A DNA stretch of 5,130 nt from Metaruminococcus_A sp900762715 (GTDB lineage Bacteria > Bacillota > Clostridia > Oscillospirales > Ruminococcaceae): positions 1 through 5,130 of the forward strand of contig DBFBLF010000111.1 in the NCBI GenBank assembly GCA_048204295.1. Reading direction: 5' to 3'. The notes under the pieces are model-generated. The model made no database searches. It was not told where the DNA came from and saw only the letters and a list, made by a program, of their open reading frames with translations. The position numbers were made by a program, and so were the translations under genes. Within the stretch, counting starts at the first letter, position 1. Every line of letters starts with the position of its first letter. Shown piece after piece: positions 1-5,130 of this stretch.

Positions 1-32
1 AGAGAAAAAAGGGTAAAATTAGTTTAATCATA

Positions 33-116
33 TTTTCACAATAATTGGACTACCATAGGCTCGTCTTTACCGGACAAGCCTATCTTATTGTGGAAAACAA
101 ATTTTTATTGCGGAGG
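33..116 (+). promoter_or_regulatory. Structured 5' leader of pyrG (candidate RNA switch)
   Basis: The 5' region of pyrG can fold into a long two-part hairpin. The outer stem pairs 33-44 with 85-96 (12 pairs, one G-U). An inner stem pairs ATAGGCT at 55-61 with AGCCTAT at 77-83, continues as GTC/GAC after a C/A mismatch, and has a 7-nt loop. Ten unpaired bases (45-54) lie on the 5' side only. A near copy of 85-94 (TTATTGTGGA) recurs at 105-114 (TTATTGCGGA), so 35-44 could pair with that copy instead and cover the first half of the Shine-Dalgarno GGAGG. A possible -10 element, TAAAAT, lies at 14-19; its -35 would be outside the window. No T-run directly follows the hairpin, so it does not look like a classical terminator, and I see none of the initial G-run/C-rich stem arrangement of Bacillus pyrG attenuation. 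The pairing is read directly; a regulatory role is inferred, and no known riboswitch class was recognised. Confidence 0.4.
112..116 (+). promoter_or_regulatory. Ribosome binding site of pyrG
   Basis: GGAGG lies 10 bases before the ATG at 127. It decides the start: the in-frame ATG at 88 lies upstream of this site, and starting there would add 13 residues that CTP synthases lack, whereas starting at 127 gives the typical MAVKYIFVTGG opening. Confidence 0.85.
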
Positions 117-126
117 TTCATTTTAT

Positions 127-1728
127 ATGGCAGTGAAGTACATATTCGTCACCGGAGGTGTGGTTTCCGGTCTGGGCAAAGGAATTACGGCCGCATCTAT
201 CGGCCGCCTGCTCAAAGACAGAGGGTACCGCGTTACCATGCAGAAATTCGACCCGTACATCAACGTAGACCCCGGCACCATGAGCCCTTATCAGCACGGT
301 GAGGTATTTGTCACTGACGACGGCGCCGAGACCGACCTCGACCTGGGCCATTACGAGCGTTTTATTGACGAAAGCCTGTCTGTCAATTCAAACATCACCA
401 CCGGAAAAGTGTACTGGACTGTCCTGAACAAAGAGCGCCGGGGCGATTATCTGGGTGGTACCGTTCAGGTCATCCCCCATATTACAAATGAAATCAAGAA
501 CCGTATTTACCGGGTTGGCAAAAGCGGTGAGACCGATGTTGTAATCACTGAAATCGGCGGTACAGTCGGCGATATTGAAAGCCTTCCCTTTTTAGAGGCA
601 ATCCGCCAGGCATCTACCGAACTTGGGCGCGAAAACGCAATTTTTGTCCACGTAACACTCGTTCCCTATATTTCGGGGTCAAATGAACTCAAATCCAAGC
701 CGACACAGCACTCGGTCAAAGAGCTGCTCGGCCTTGGCATTCGGCCAAACCTGATTGTCTGCCGGAGCGAAATGGACCTTCCCGAGGACATGGTGCGAAA
801 AATCGCCCTATTCTGCAACGTCCGTACTGAGGACGTCATCCAGAACCTGACCGCGCCCAGCCTCTATGAGGTTCCCCTGATGCTTGAAAAAGAGGGCATT
901 GCCGACGCGGTCTGTCACCATCTTGGCCTTGAAAAACGCGAACCCAACCATACTGAGTGGATCAACATGGTTGAAAAAGTGAAGGCGGCGACCAAAAAAG
1001 TCACCATCGGCCTTGTAGGAAAATACGTCGAACTGCCCGACGCTTATCTTTCCGTTGCCGAATCTCTCCGCCACGGTGGCATTCCGAACGACGCTGAAGT
1101 GGACATCCGCTGGATCAGTTCCGAGGATATCACCATGAAAAACGCCGCGGAAAAATTAAGCGATTGCGACGGCATCCTGGTGCCGGGCGGCTTTGGAGAC
1201 CGCGGGATTGAAGGCAAAATTGCCGCAATTTCTTATGCGCGGCAGAATAAAGTTCCTTTCTTCGGAATCTGTCTTGGCATGCAGATGGCTGTTGTAGAAT
1301 TCGCCCGCAACGTGCTGGGATTCAACGGCGCCAATTCAAGTGAGTTTGATGAAAACAGCGCATATCCGGTGATTGACATCATGCCGGAGCAGAAAGAAAT
1401 CACCGAAAAAGGCGGCACTATGCGGTTGGGGCTTTACCCCTGCAAGCTGGCGGACGGTTCCCGCGCAAAGGCTATTTATAAGGAAGATCTCATTTATGAG
1501 CGTCATCGCCACCGCTACGAATTCAGCAACGAATTCCGCAAGGCGATGCAGGAAGCAGGGCTTGTCCTCTCCGGCCTTTCCCCCGACGAACGCCTGGTTG
1601 AAATCGTTGAGCTTTCCGACCATCCCTGGTTTATCGGGGTTCAGTTCCATCCGGAATTCAAATCCCGCCCGAACCGGCCGCATCCTCTTTTCGCAGATTT
1701 CATCCGTGCGTCGCTCGAAACAAAATAA
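127..1728 (+). CDS. pyrG: CTP synthase (glutamine-hydrolysing)
   Basis: Makes CTP from UTP, ATP and glutamine in the cytoplasm, the last step of de novo pyrimidine nucleotide synthesis. The 533-residue product has the full two-domain layout and usual length. The N-terminal synthetase domain (about 1-270) carries the P-loop-like SGLGKG (14-19, Lys18), the block around DDGAETDLDLGHYERF with Asp72 expected to bind magnesium, and EIGGTVGDIES (142-152). The C-terminal class I glutamine amidotransferase domain (about 300-533) has the oxyanion-hole PGGFGDRG (353-360), the nucleophile Cys382 in GICLGM, and His508/Glu510 in GVQFHPEF completing the triad. All expected catalytic residues are present. 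The start at ATG 127 is chosen from its ribosome binding site and family alignment. It has its own leader and is followed at once by an intrinsic terminator, so it seems to end its transcription unit. The upstream side is cut by the window, so cotranscription with an earlier gene cannot be excluded. Confidence 0.98.
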   Translation: MAVKYIFVTGGVVSGLGKGITAASIGRLLKDRGYRVTMQKFDPYINVDPGTMSPYQHGEVFVTDDGAETDLDLGHYERFIDESLSVNSNITTGKVYWTVLNKERRGDYLGGTVQVIPHITNEIKNRIYRVGKSGETDVVITEIGGTVGDIESLPFLEAIRQASTELGRENAIFVHVTLVPYISGSNELKSKPTQHSVKELLGLGIRPNLIVCRSEMDLPEDMVRKIALFCNVRTEDVIQNLTAPSLYEVPLMLEKEGIADAVCHHLGLEKREPNHTEWINMVEKVKAATKKVTIGLVGKYVELPDAYLSVAESLRHGGIPNDAEVDIRWISSEDITMKNAAEKLSDCDGILVPGGFGDRGIEGKIAAISYARQNKVPFFGICLGMQMAVVEFARNVLGFNGANSSEFDENSAYPVIDIMPEQKEITEKGGTMRLGLYPCKLADGSRAKAIYKEDLIYERHRHRYEFSNEFRKAMQEAGLVLSGLSPDERLVEIVELSDHPWFIGVQFHPEFKSRPNRPHPLFADFIRASLETK

Positions 1729-1737
1729 AGAATTTTC

Positions 1738-1773
1738 AAAGAACCCTCTGTGATTGATTACAGAGGGTTCTTT
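1738..1773 (+). terminator. Intrinsic terminator of pyrG
   Basis: GAACCCTCTGT (1741-1751) pairs perfectly with ACAGAGGGTTC (1760-1770) around an 8-nt loop. Flanking AAA (1738-1740) and TTT (1771-1773) can extend the stem to 14 pairs, and T's run on to 1775. It begins 9 bases after the pyrG stop codon. Confidence 0.92.
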
Positions 1774-1785
1774 TTATACAAAAAA

Positions 1786-1794
1786 TGCTATAAT
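1786..1794 (+). promoter_or_regulatory. Extended -10 promoter of the DUF3795-like gene
   Basis: TGCTATAAT is a perfect TATAAT hexamer (1789-1794) with the extended TGn element. Transcription would begin near 1801, giving a leader of about 40 bases before the ATG at 1841. The matching -35 position falls in the 3' arm and T-run of the pyrG terminator and is poor, so the extended -10 probably compensates. It places the small gene in its own transcription unit. Confidence 0.55.
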
Positions 1795-1840
1795 ATGGTA
1801 AAAAACAACAATTTCCAATTGATGTAAAGGAGGCATAACA

Positions 1841-2122
1841 ATGAACGGTTTGACCTGCTGCGGTACTAAATGCAGCCTTTGTGAATTTTATCAAAACCTT
1901 TGCAGCGGCTGCACGGAATCAAAGGGAATGGTTTTTCATACGGAAGAGGGAAAGGCCTGCCCAATTTACGAATGCTCTGTCAACCAAAAGAAACAGGACA
2001 ATTGTTCCAAGTGTGACGCCCTGCCCTGCTCTATTTGGAAAAGCACCAGAGATCCAAGGATGAACGACAAGGAGTTCGAAGAAAGCGTCCGAGAGCGGAT
2101 TTTTAATTTGAACCAACAATAA
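1841..2122 (+). CDS. DUF3795-like small cysteine-rich protein
   Basis: This 93-residue protein resembles the DUF3795 family, widespread in clostridia and methanogens and without an established function. It has 11 cysteines, all in the first 63 residues: Cys6, 7, 11, 14, 21, 24, 40, 45, 55, 58 and 63. They form three CxxC pairs (11/14, 21/24, 55/58) plus CPIYEC (40-45) and a final C-D-A-L-P-C (58-63), followed by a charged, probably helical tail (about 69-93, ending in SVRERIFNLNQQ). The pattern suggests zinc or iron-sulphur binding, but which is inference. No signal peptide or membrane segment is seen, so it is probably cytoplasmic. An excellent ribosome binding site, AAAGGAGG (1826-1833), lies 7 bases before the ATG. 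The gene sits alone between the pyrG terminator and convergent eno, so neighbours give no functional hint. Family assignment rests on the cysteine spacing and length. Confidence 0.85.
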   Translation: MNGLTCCGTKCSLCEFYQNLCSGCTESKGMVFHTEEGKACPIYECSVNQKKQDNCSKCDALPCSIWKSTRDPRMNDKEFEESVRERIFNLNQQ

Positions 2123-2148
2123 CAAAAGCCCCACCGCATGGCAGGGCT
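2121..2148 (-). terminator. Intrinsic terminator of eno
   Basis: Read on the minus strand, AGCCCTGCC (2148-2140) pairs with GGTGGGGCT (2135-2127) around a 4-nt loop, followed by TTTTGTT (2127-2121). Two of the nine pairs are G-U wobbles on this strand but A/C mismatches on the plus strand, and the plus side has no T-run, so it serves eno rather than the small gene. Its T-tract overlaps the last two bases of that gene's stop codon. Confidence 0.8.
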
Positions 2149-2166
2149 CCTTAGAACGCGCATTTA

Positions 2167-3447
2167 TTACACCAACGTATTTCCCGGGTAACAGGCAATT
2201 TTGCCGAGCTCGCTTTCAATTTGGAGAAGGCGGTTGTATTTTGCAACCCGCTCGCTTCTGGAAGGCGCGCCAGTCTTGATCTGCCCGGCATTGAGCGCAA
2301 CCGCAAGGTCGGCAATTGTCGTATCCTCGGTCTCACCGCTGCGGTGGGAGATGACCGCGTTATATCCGCTGCGCTGCGCCAAACGGACGGCGGCAATCGT
2401 TTCAGTCAGGCTGCCGATCTGGTTGAGCTTGATGAGAATTGCGTTGCCTGCATTTGCGTCAATCCCCTTTTGCAAACGTTTTACATTGGTGACAAAAAGG
2501 TCGTCGCCTACAATCTGAACCGAAGAGCCGACCCGTTTTGTCATTTCCTCAAATCCTGTGAAATCCTCTTCCGCCAACGGGTCCTCAATTGAAAGGATGG
2601 GATACCGTTTACAAAGGCCACAGAAATAAGAGATCAGCTCTTCCTGGGTGACTTTCTGATTCTTTTTCGGGAATCTGTAATGTCCATCCTGATACCATTC
2701 GCTCGCGGCGGCATCCAGCGCGATTTTTACATCCTTTTCCGGCTGATAGCCCGCCGACTGGATGGCGTCCATAATCAGCATGATCGCCTGTTCATCGGTT
2801 TCCAGGTTGGGGGCGTAACCGCCCTCGTCCCCCACTGAAGTGGACAGTCCCTGCGCGGCCAGGTTTTTACCGAGCGCATGGAATATTTCAGCGCAAATCC
2901 GCAGCCCTTCCGTAAAATTCGGAGCGCCGACCGGCATAATCATAAATTCCTGAATATCGATGTTATTTTTCGCATGTGCGCCGCCGTTTAAAATGTTCAT
3001 CATCGGAACAGGCAGGGTATGCGCCTCAGTACCCCCCAAATAGCGGTAAAGCGGCAAGCCAAGGGATTTTGCGGCTACCTTCGCCATAGCGAGCGAGACG
3101 GCTAAGATGGCGTTTGCGCCAAGGTTTCGTTTGTTTTCCGTGCCGTCAAGCTCCAGCATCAGCCGGTCATTTCCCTCCTGGTCCAGCACATTTTTCCCTT
3201 TGAGCGCGCCGGCAATTTCATTTGTTACATGCCCAGCTGCTTTGAGCACACCCTTGCCATTGTAGCGGGCGGCGTCGCCGTCCCGCAGCTCGCAGGCCTC
3301 AAACATTCCGGTTGAAGCGCCGGACGGGACGCTCGCCTCCGCGCTGGTGCCATCCGTTAGCCAGACGCGGGCGCTGACTGTGGGATTGCCGCGGGAGTCC
3401 AAAATTTCGCGGCCGATAATCGTTTCAATTGAAAAATTATTTTTCAT
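2167..3447 (-). CDS. eno: Enolase (phosphopyruvate hydratase)
   Basis: Catalyses the reversible dehydration of 2-phosphoglycerate to phosphoenolpyruvate in glycolysis; a cytoplasmic, magnesium-dependent enzyme. The 426-residue product is of normal length. The N-terminal domain (about 1-135) holds GREILDSRGNPTV and the flexible loop PSGASTG (41-47, Ser42 expected as a metal ligand). The barrel domain has His158, the catalytic base Glu208 in GDEGGYAPNL, metal ligands Asp245 (KIALDAA), Glu288 (SIEDP) and Asp315 (GDDLFVTN), the catalytic Lys340 (ILIKLNQIGSLTET), ISHRSGETEDTTIADLA (366-382) and the substrate-binding Lys391 (IKTGAPSRSER). All key residues are intact. Small departures are Lys160 in GGAHAKNN, where Asp is common, and Ser25 after GNPTV, where Glu is common. 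The start is supported by AGGAGG (3455-3460), 7 bases before the ATG. A weak TATAAA (3485-3480, minus strand) could be its -10, but its -35 is poor. It is a single gene, diverging from the deacetylase and converging on the DUF3795-like gene. Confidence 0.98.
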   Translation of the reverse strand: MKNNFSIETIIGREILDSRGNPTVSARVWLTDGTSAEASVPSGASTGMFEACELRDGDAARYNGKGVLKAAGHVTNEIAGALKGKNVLDQEGNDRLMLELDGTENKRNLGANAILAVSLAMAKVAAKSLGLPLYRYLGGTEAHTLPVPMMNILNGGAHAKNNIDIQEFMIMPVGAPNFTEGLRICAEIFHALGKNLAAQGLSTSVGDEGGYAPNLETDEQAIMLIMDAIQSAGYQPEKDVKIALDAAASEWYQDGHYRFPKKNQKVTQEELISYFCGLCKRYPILSIEDPLAEEDFTGFEEMTKRVGSSVQIVGDDLFVTNVKRLQKGIDANAGNAILIKLNQIGSLTETIAAVRLAQRSGYNAVISHRSGETEDTTIADLAVALNAGQIKTGAPSRSERVAKYNRLLQIESELGKIACYPGNTLV

Positions 3448-3534
3448 TTTCGTTCCTCCTTTTTTTCTAGTATGGTTTTTTTATAGAAAATAATTCCAGA
3501 ACCGGGAAAAGAAACTTGAGATAACTCCTTCGTT

Positions 3535-3563
3535 TTTGCACAGAATAAAAACACGGGTATGAA
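3535..3563 (+). promoter_or_regulatory. Possible vegetative-type promoter of the deacetylase gene
   Basis: TTTGCA (3535-3540) and TATGAA (3558-3563) are spaced by exactly 17 bases, each matching four of six sigma-A consensus positions. Transcription would start near 3570, just before the ribosome binding site. Bacillus pdaA is expressed in the forespore under sigma G, but I could not find a convincing sigma G or F element here. This is a weak, short-motif call. Confidence 0.3.
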
Positions 3564-3595
3564 GCCCGAAACAATTAGAAACGGAGGTACCAAAT

Positions 3596-4555
3596 ATGAA
3601 GAAAATCGCACTTGTGGGTTTAATTCTTGCCCTATGTCTCTGTTTTACCGCATGCGATAACAACGGTAAAACAAATTCAAACGGCTCAAGCACCCTTTCC
3701 GACGACCTGAGCAAAGGCGCCAGCGATTTGAGCGACGACATCAGCCGCGGCGCCAGTGATCTGAGCGATGATATCAGCGACGGACTCAGCGATTTAAACC
3801 CGAATAAAGACTCCACTTCAAGTTCCCGGCCGGCCAGCACAAAGCCGGCCGAGATCAATACAGAGATACTGAACAAACTTGACAATACCAAACAGGGCTG
3901 GGGACAGGGCGTAAACCTTGATGAATTCAACCGTCCAACCGGCTGTTTACAATTTCAGGAGAAATATGGAAAATACGACGCCTATTATATCGGCAAAAAA
4001 ACAAAAACGATTTACTTAACCTTTGATGAAGGTTATGAAAACGGCTACACTGCTAAAATTCTGGATACTTTAAAGGAGAAAAAAGTACCTGCCGTCTTTT
4101 TTGTCACATACGATTACTGTAACCGCAACGCCGACCTTGTTAAACGGATGATTTCAGAGGGACACGTTGTTGGAAACCACAGCTGGTCCCACCCTTCTAT
4201 GCCGACCGTCTCGCTTGAATCAGCCAAAGATGAAATTGTAAAGCTGCACAATTATGTTAAAACAAATTTTGGCTACGAAATGACTTTGTTCCGCCCGCCA
4301 ATGGGCGAATTTTCAGAACGGACGCTCGCTATGACGCAGCAGCTGGGCTACAAATCTGTTTTTTGGAGCTACGCTTATAAAGACTGGGACCCAGACGCAC
4401 AGATAGGCGCTGAAGCCGCCTACCAAAAGGTAACCAAGGCTGAACACGAAGGGGCCATTTACCTGCTTCATGCCGTTTCCAAAGACAACACAGAAATACT
4501 TGGACGTGTGATTGACGACATGAAGAGCAAGGGCTATTCTTTCGATACACTGTAA
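3596..4555 (+). CDS. pdaA: PdaA-type polysaccharide deacetylase, predicted lipoprotein
   Basis: Matches delta-lactam-biosynthetic de-N-acetylases of carbohydrate esterase family 4, which remove the acetyl group from N-acetylmuramic acid so that muramic delta-lactam forms in spore cortex. The 319-residue product has, in order: a signal peptide with hydrophobic core (4-18) and lipobox F-T-A-C (Cys20 lipidated); a Ser/Asp/Asn-rich linker with three 11-residue repeats (34-66); a lead-in (about 86-135); and the NodB-type domain (about 136-319). That domain shows LTFDEGYENGYT (141-152; catalytic base Asp144), GNHSWSHP (193-200; metal ligands His195 and His199), RPPMGEFSERT (233-243), DWDPD (263-267) and LLHAVSKDN (290-298). 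Glu145 replaces the second Asp of standard TFDDG enzymes; Bacillus PdaA has Asn there. The family specificity motifs FWSYAYKDWD and LLHAVSKDN favour PdaA over chitin or GlcNAc deacetylases. GGAGG (3583-3587) lies 8 bases before the ATG. It is a single gene closed by a strong terminator. The cortex role is inferred from family. Confidence 0.9.
   Translation: MKKIALVGLILALCLCFTACDNNGKTNSNGSSTLSDDLSKGASDLSDDISRGASDLSDDISDGLSDLNPNKDSTSSSRPASTKPAEINTEILNKLDNTKQGWGQGVNLDEFNRPTGCLQFQEKYGKYDAYYIGKKTKTIYLTFDEGYENGYTAKILDTLKEKKVPAVFFVTYDYCNRNADLVKRMISEGHVVGNHSWSHPSMPTVSLESAKDEIVKLHNYVKTNFGYEMTLFRPPMGEFSERTLAMTQQLGYKSVFWSYAYKDWDPDAQIGAEAAYQKVTKAEHEGAIYLLHAVSKDNTEILGRVIDDMKSKGYSFDTL
3695..3793 (+). repeat. 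Three tandem 33-bp in-frame repeats in the deacetylase linker
   Basis: Three units (3695-3727, 3728-3760, 3761-3793) each encode an 11-residue block of the form L-S-D-D-(L/I)-S-x-G-(A/L)-S-D. Hydrophobic residues at 34, 38, 42, 45, 49, 53, 56, 60, 64 and 67 fall at 4-4-3 spacing, the hendecad pattern of an amphipathic helix or coiled coil. Synonymous differences such as GAC/GAT and ATC/CTG show that the copies are not freshly duplicated and that the protein pattern is kept. Confidence 0.85.
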
Positions 4556-4589
4556 AAAGCAGGGTGTGTATAAAACACACCCTGCTTTT
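4555..4589. terminator. Bidirectional intrinsic terminator between the deacetylase and kinase genes
   Basis: GCAGGGTGTGT (4559-4569) pairs perfectly with ACACACCCTGC (4575-4585) around the 5-nt loop ATAAA. AAAA (4555-4558) and TTTT (4586-4589) extend it to 15 pairs and give a T-run on each strand. It starts at the deacetylase stop codon and ends 3 bases from the stop of the convergent gene, so it can serve both. Confidence 0.92.
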
Positions 4590-4592
4590 AGT

Positions 4593-5123
4593 TTACCCTG
4601 CCGAAATGGGTTCAATTCCTATCTTCCTCAGGTAAGTATCAACCTGCTTTTGGTTTTTAAACCGAATAAACTTTTGAGGAAATTTTCTTTCTATGCTTTT
4701 ATAATACCGCCGTTTTTCGGCAGTACGGCCCTTATACAGAATCCAACAGGCAAATTCAAAGTCAACTTTCTCTATACATCCCTCTGCAACACTTTCCCGC
4801 GTTTTTCCGGCGAACTGGCGAAATCTGCGCAGGGCACGGAAAAAGCAGGTAAAACGGTTAAAAGAAAAAAAGAGGATTTTGTCGGCCTGTTCCAGCCGCT
4901 CGGCCTGGCAGAATTTTGGGTAATTCCCGTCGATGATCCAGCAGTCATTTTCATCTAAAAAGTTTTTCACCATCACCCGGGCTTCATCACGGTCGCGTTC
5001 AACCCAATTTGGTAAAAACTGAACCTTGTCCAAATAAAGCAACGGGCAATTATAATAGTTCGCGAGCAGTTTTGCCGTTGTAGATTTTCCCGCTCCACTA
5101 TAGCCAATCACTGCTATTTTCAT
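4593..5123 (-). CDS. FlaR-like (topology modulation protein) P-loop kinase
   Basis: A 176-residue P-loop NTPase of the adenylate-kinase-like group often named topology modulation or FlaR protein; the substrate is not established, and the name does not prove a role in DNA topology. Visible features are the Walker A motif GYSGAGKST (7-15, Lys13), an acceptor-site-like LYLDKVQFLPNW (29-40, Asp32), WIIDGNY (62-68, with Asp65) as the Walker-B-like strand and substrate loop, an Arg-rich lid-like helix RFTCFFRALRRFRQF (90-104), and the family-typical GKTRESVAEGC (106-116) and EKVDFEFACWIL (118-129). No signal peptide is seen; it is presumably cytoplasmic and small-molecule directed. The reading frame is complete, and the start MKIAVIGYSG is the usual family opening. 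Only 7 bases upstream are in the window, so the ribosome binding site and operon partners cannot be seen. It ends beside the shared terminator with the deacetylase gene. Confidence 0.88.
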   Translation of the reverse strand: MKIAVIGYSGAGKSTTAKLLANYYNCPLLYLDKVQFLPNWVERDRDEARVMVKNFLDENDCWIIDGNYPKFCQAERLEQADKILFFSFNRFTCFFRALRRFRQFAGKTRESVAEGCIEKVDFEFACWILYKGRTAEKRRYYKSIERKFPQKFIRFKNQKQVDTYLRKIGIEPISAG

Positions 5124-5130
5124 TTATTTT

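Noticed and set aside
55..83. Inner hairpin of the pyrG leader as an intrinsic terminator
   Set aside because: It is followed by CTTATTGTGG rather than a T-run, and the T5 run at 102-106 is too far away.
89..97. DnaA-box-like TTTTCCACA on the minus strand
   Set aside because: It is a single imperfect copy with no cluster and no origin-type neighbours; it is explained as part of the hairpin arm.
88..126. Upstream in-frame ATG adding 13 residues to pyrG
   Set aside because: It precedes the GGAGG site, lacks its own ribosome binding site, and the extra residues do not match CTP synthases.
1336..1683. Minus-strand open frame of 115 codons inside pyrG
   Set aside because: It is antisense to the conserved glutamine amidotransferase domain and has no start signals.
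3532..3552. GTTTTT/AAAAAC inverted repeat in the eno-deacetylase intergenic region
   Set aside because: It has only six AT-rich pairs around a 9-nt loop, which is expected by chance here.
3554..3568. CGGG/CCCG mini-hairpin upstream of the deacetylase
   Set aside because: The stem has four pairs only, with no adjacent T-run and no supporting context.
3695..3793. CRISPR-like or mobile direct repeats
   Set aside because: The 33-bp units are contiguous, in frame, and vary at synonymous positions; they are coding repeats without spacers.
3481..3930. Minus-strand open frame of 149 codons over the 5' part of the deacetylase gene
   Set aside because: Its Ser/Leu-rich product is the antisense shadow of the repeat linker, and no recognisable protein features are seen.
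4566..4958. Plus-strand open frame of 130 codons at the window's right side
   Set aside because: It begins inside the terminator hairpin, lacks a ribosome binding site, and lies antisense to the clearly coding FlaR-like gene.

Overview
The window looks like an ordinary chromosomal segment from a spore-forming, low-to-moderate GC member of the Firmicutes, most likely a clostridium of the Ruminococcaceae/Oscillospiraceae type. Four things point there. Every gene whose upstream sequence is in the window has a strong GGAGG-type ribosome binding site. Intergenic DNA is AT-rich, with compact intrinsic terminators. A PdaA-type muramic-acid deacetylase, a spore-cortex enzyme, is present. A small DUF3795 cysteine-rich protein and a FlaR-like P-loop kinase also fit. 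The genus cannot be fixed from the sequence alone.

Layout: (1) 1-126 is an AT-rich leader with a long imperfect hairpin, leading into pyrG (CTP synthase, + strand, 127-1728), which is closed by an intrinsic terminator (1738-1773). (2) An extended -10 promoter just after that terminator drives a 93-residue protein with 11 cysteines, DUF3795-like (+, 1841-2122). (3) eno (enolase, - strand, 2167-3447) converges on it, and the T-tract of its terminator overlaps the small gene's stop codon. (4) A 148-bp divergent intergenic region separates eno from a PdaA-like polysaccharide deacetylase lipoprotein (+, 3596-4555). (5) A 15-bp-stem hairpin working as a bidirectional terminator (4555-4589) separates it from a convergent FlaR-like P-loop kinase (-, 4593-5123), complete but with its ribosome binding site beyond the window edge.

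The five genes do not form one operon or pathway. Each appears to be its own transcription unit: nucleotide synthesis (pyrG), glycolysis (eno), spore peptidoglycan modification (pdaA-like), and two poorly characterised small proteins. No mobile element, CRISPR array, tRNA or rRNA was seen, no intergenic stretch exceeds 300 bases, and no gene looks broken.

I do not see an obvious undescribed multi-gene system. The most interesting signal is the pyrG leader. One segment (about 35-44) can pair with either of two near-identical downstream copies (85-94 or 105-114), and the second copy includes part of the pyrG ribosome binding site. This suggests a possible switch in mRNA structure. Next in interest are three tandem 11-residue (33-bp) repeats between the lipid anchor and the catalytic domain of the deacetylase, and its TFDEG active-site variant.
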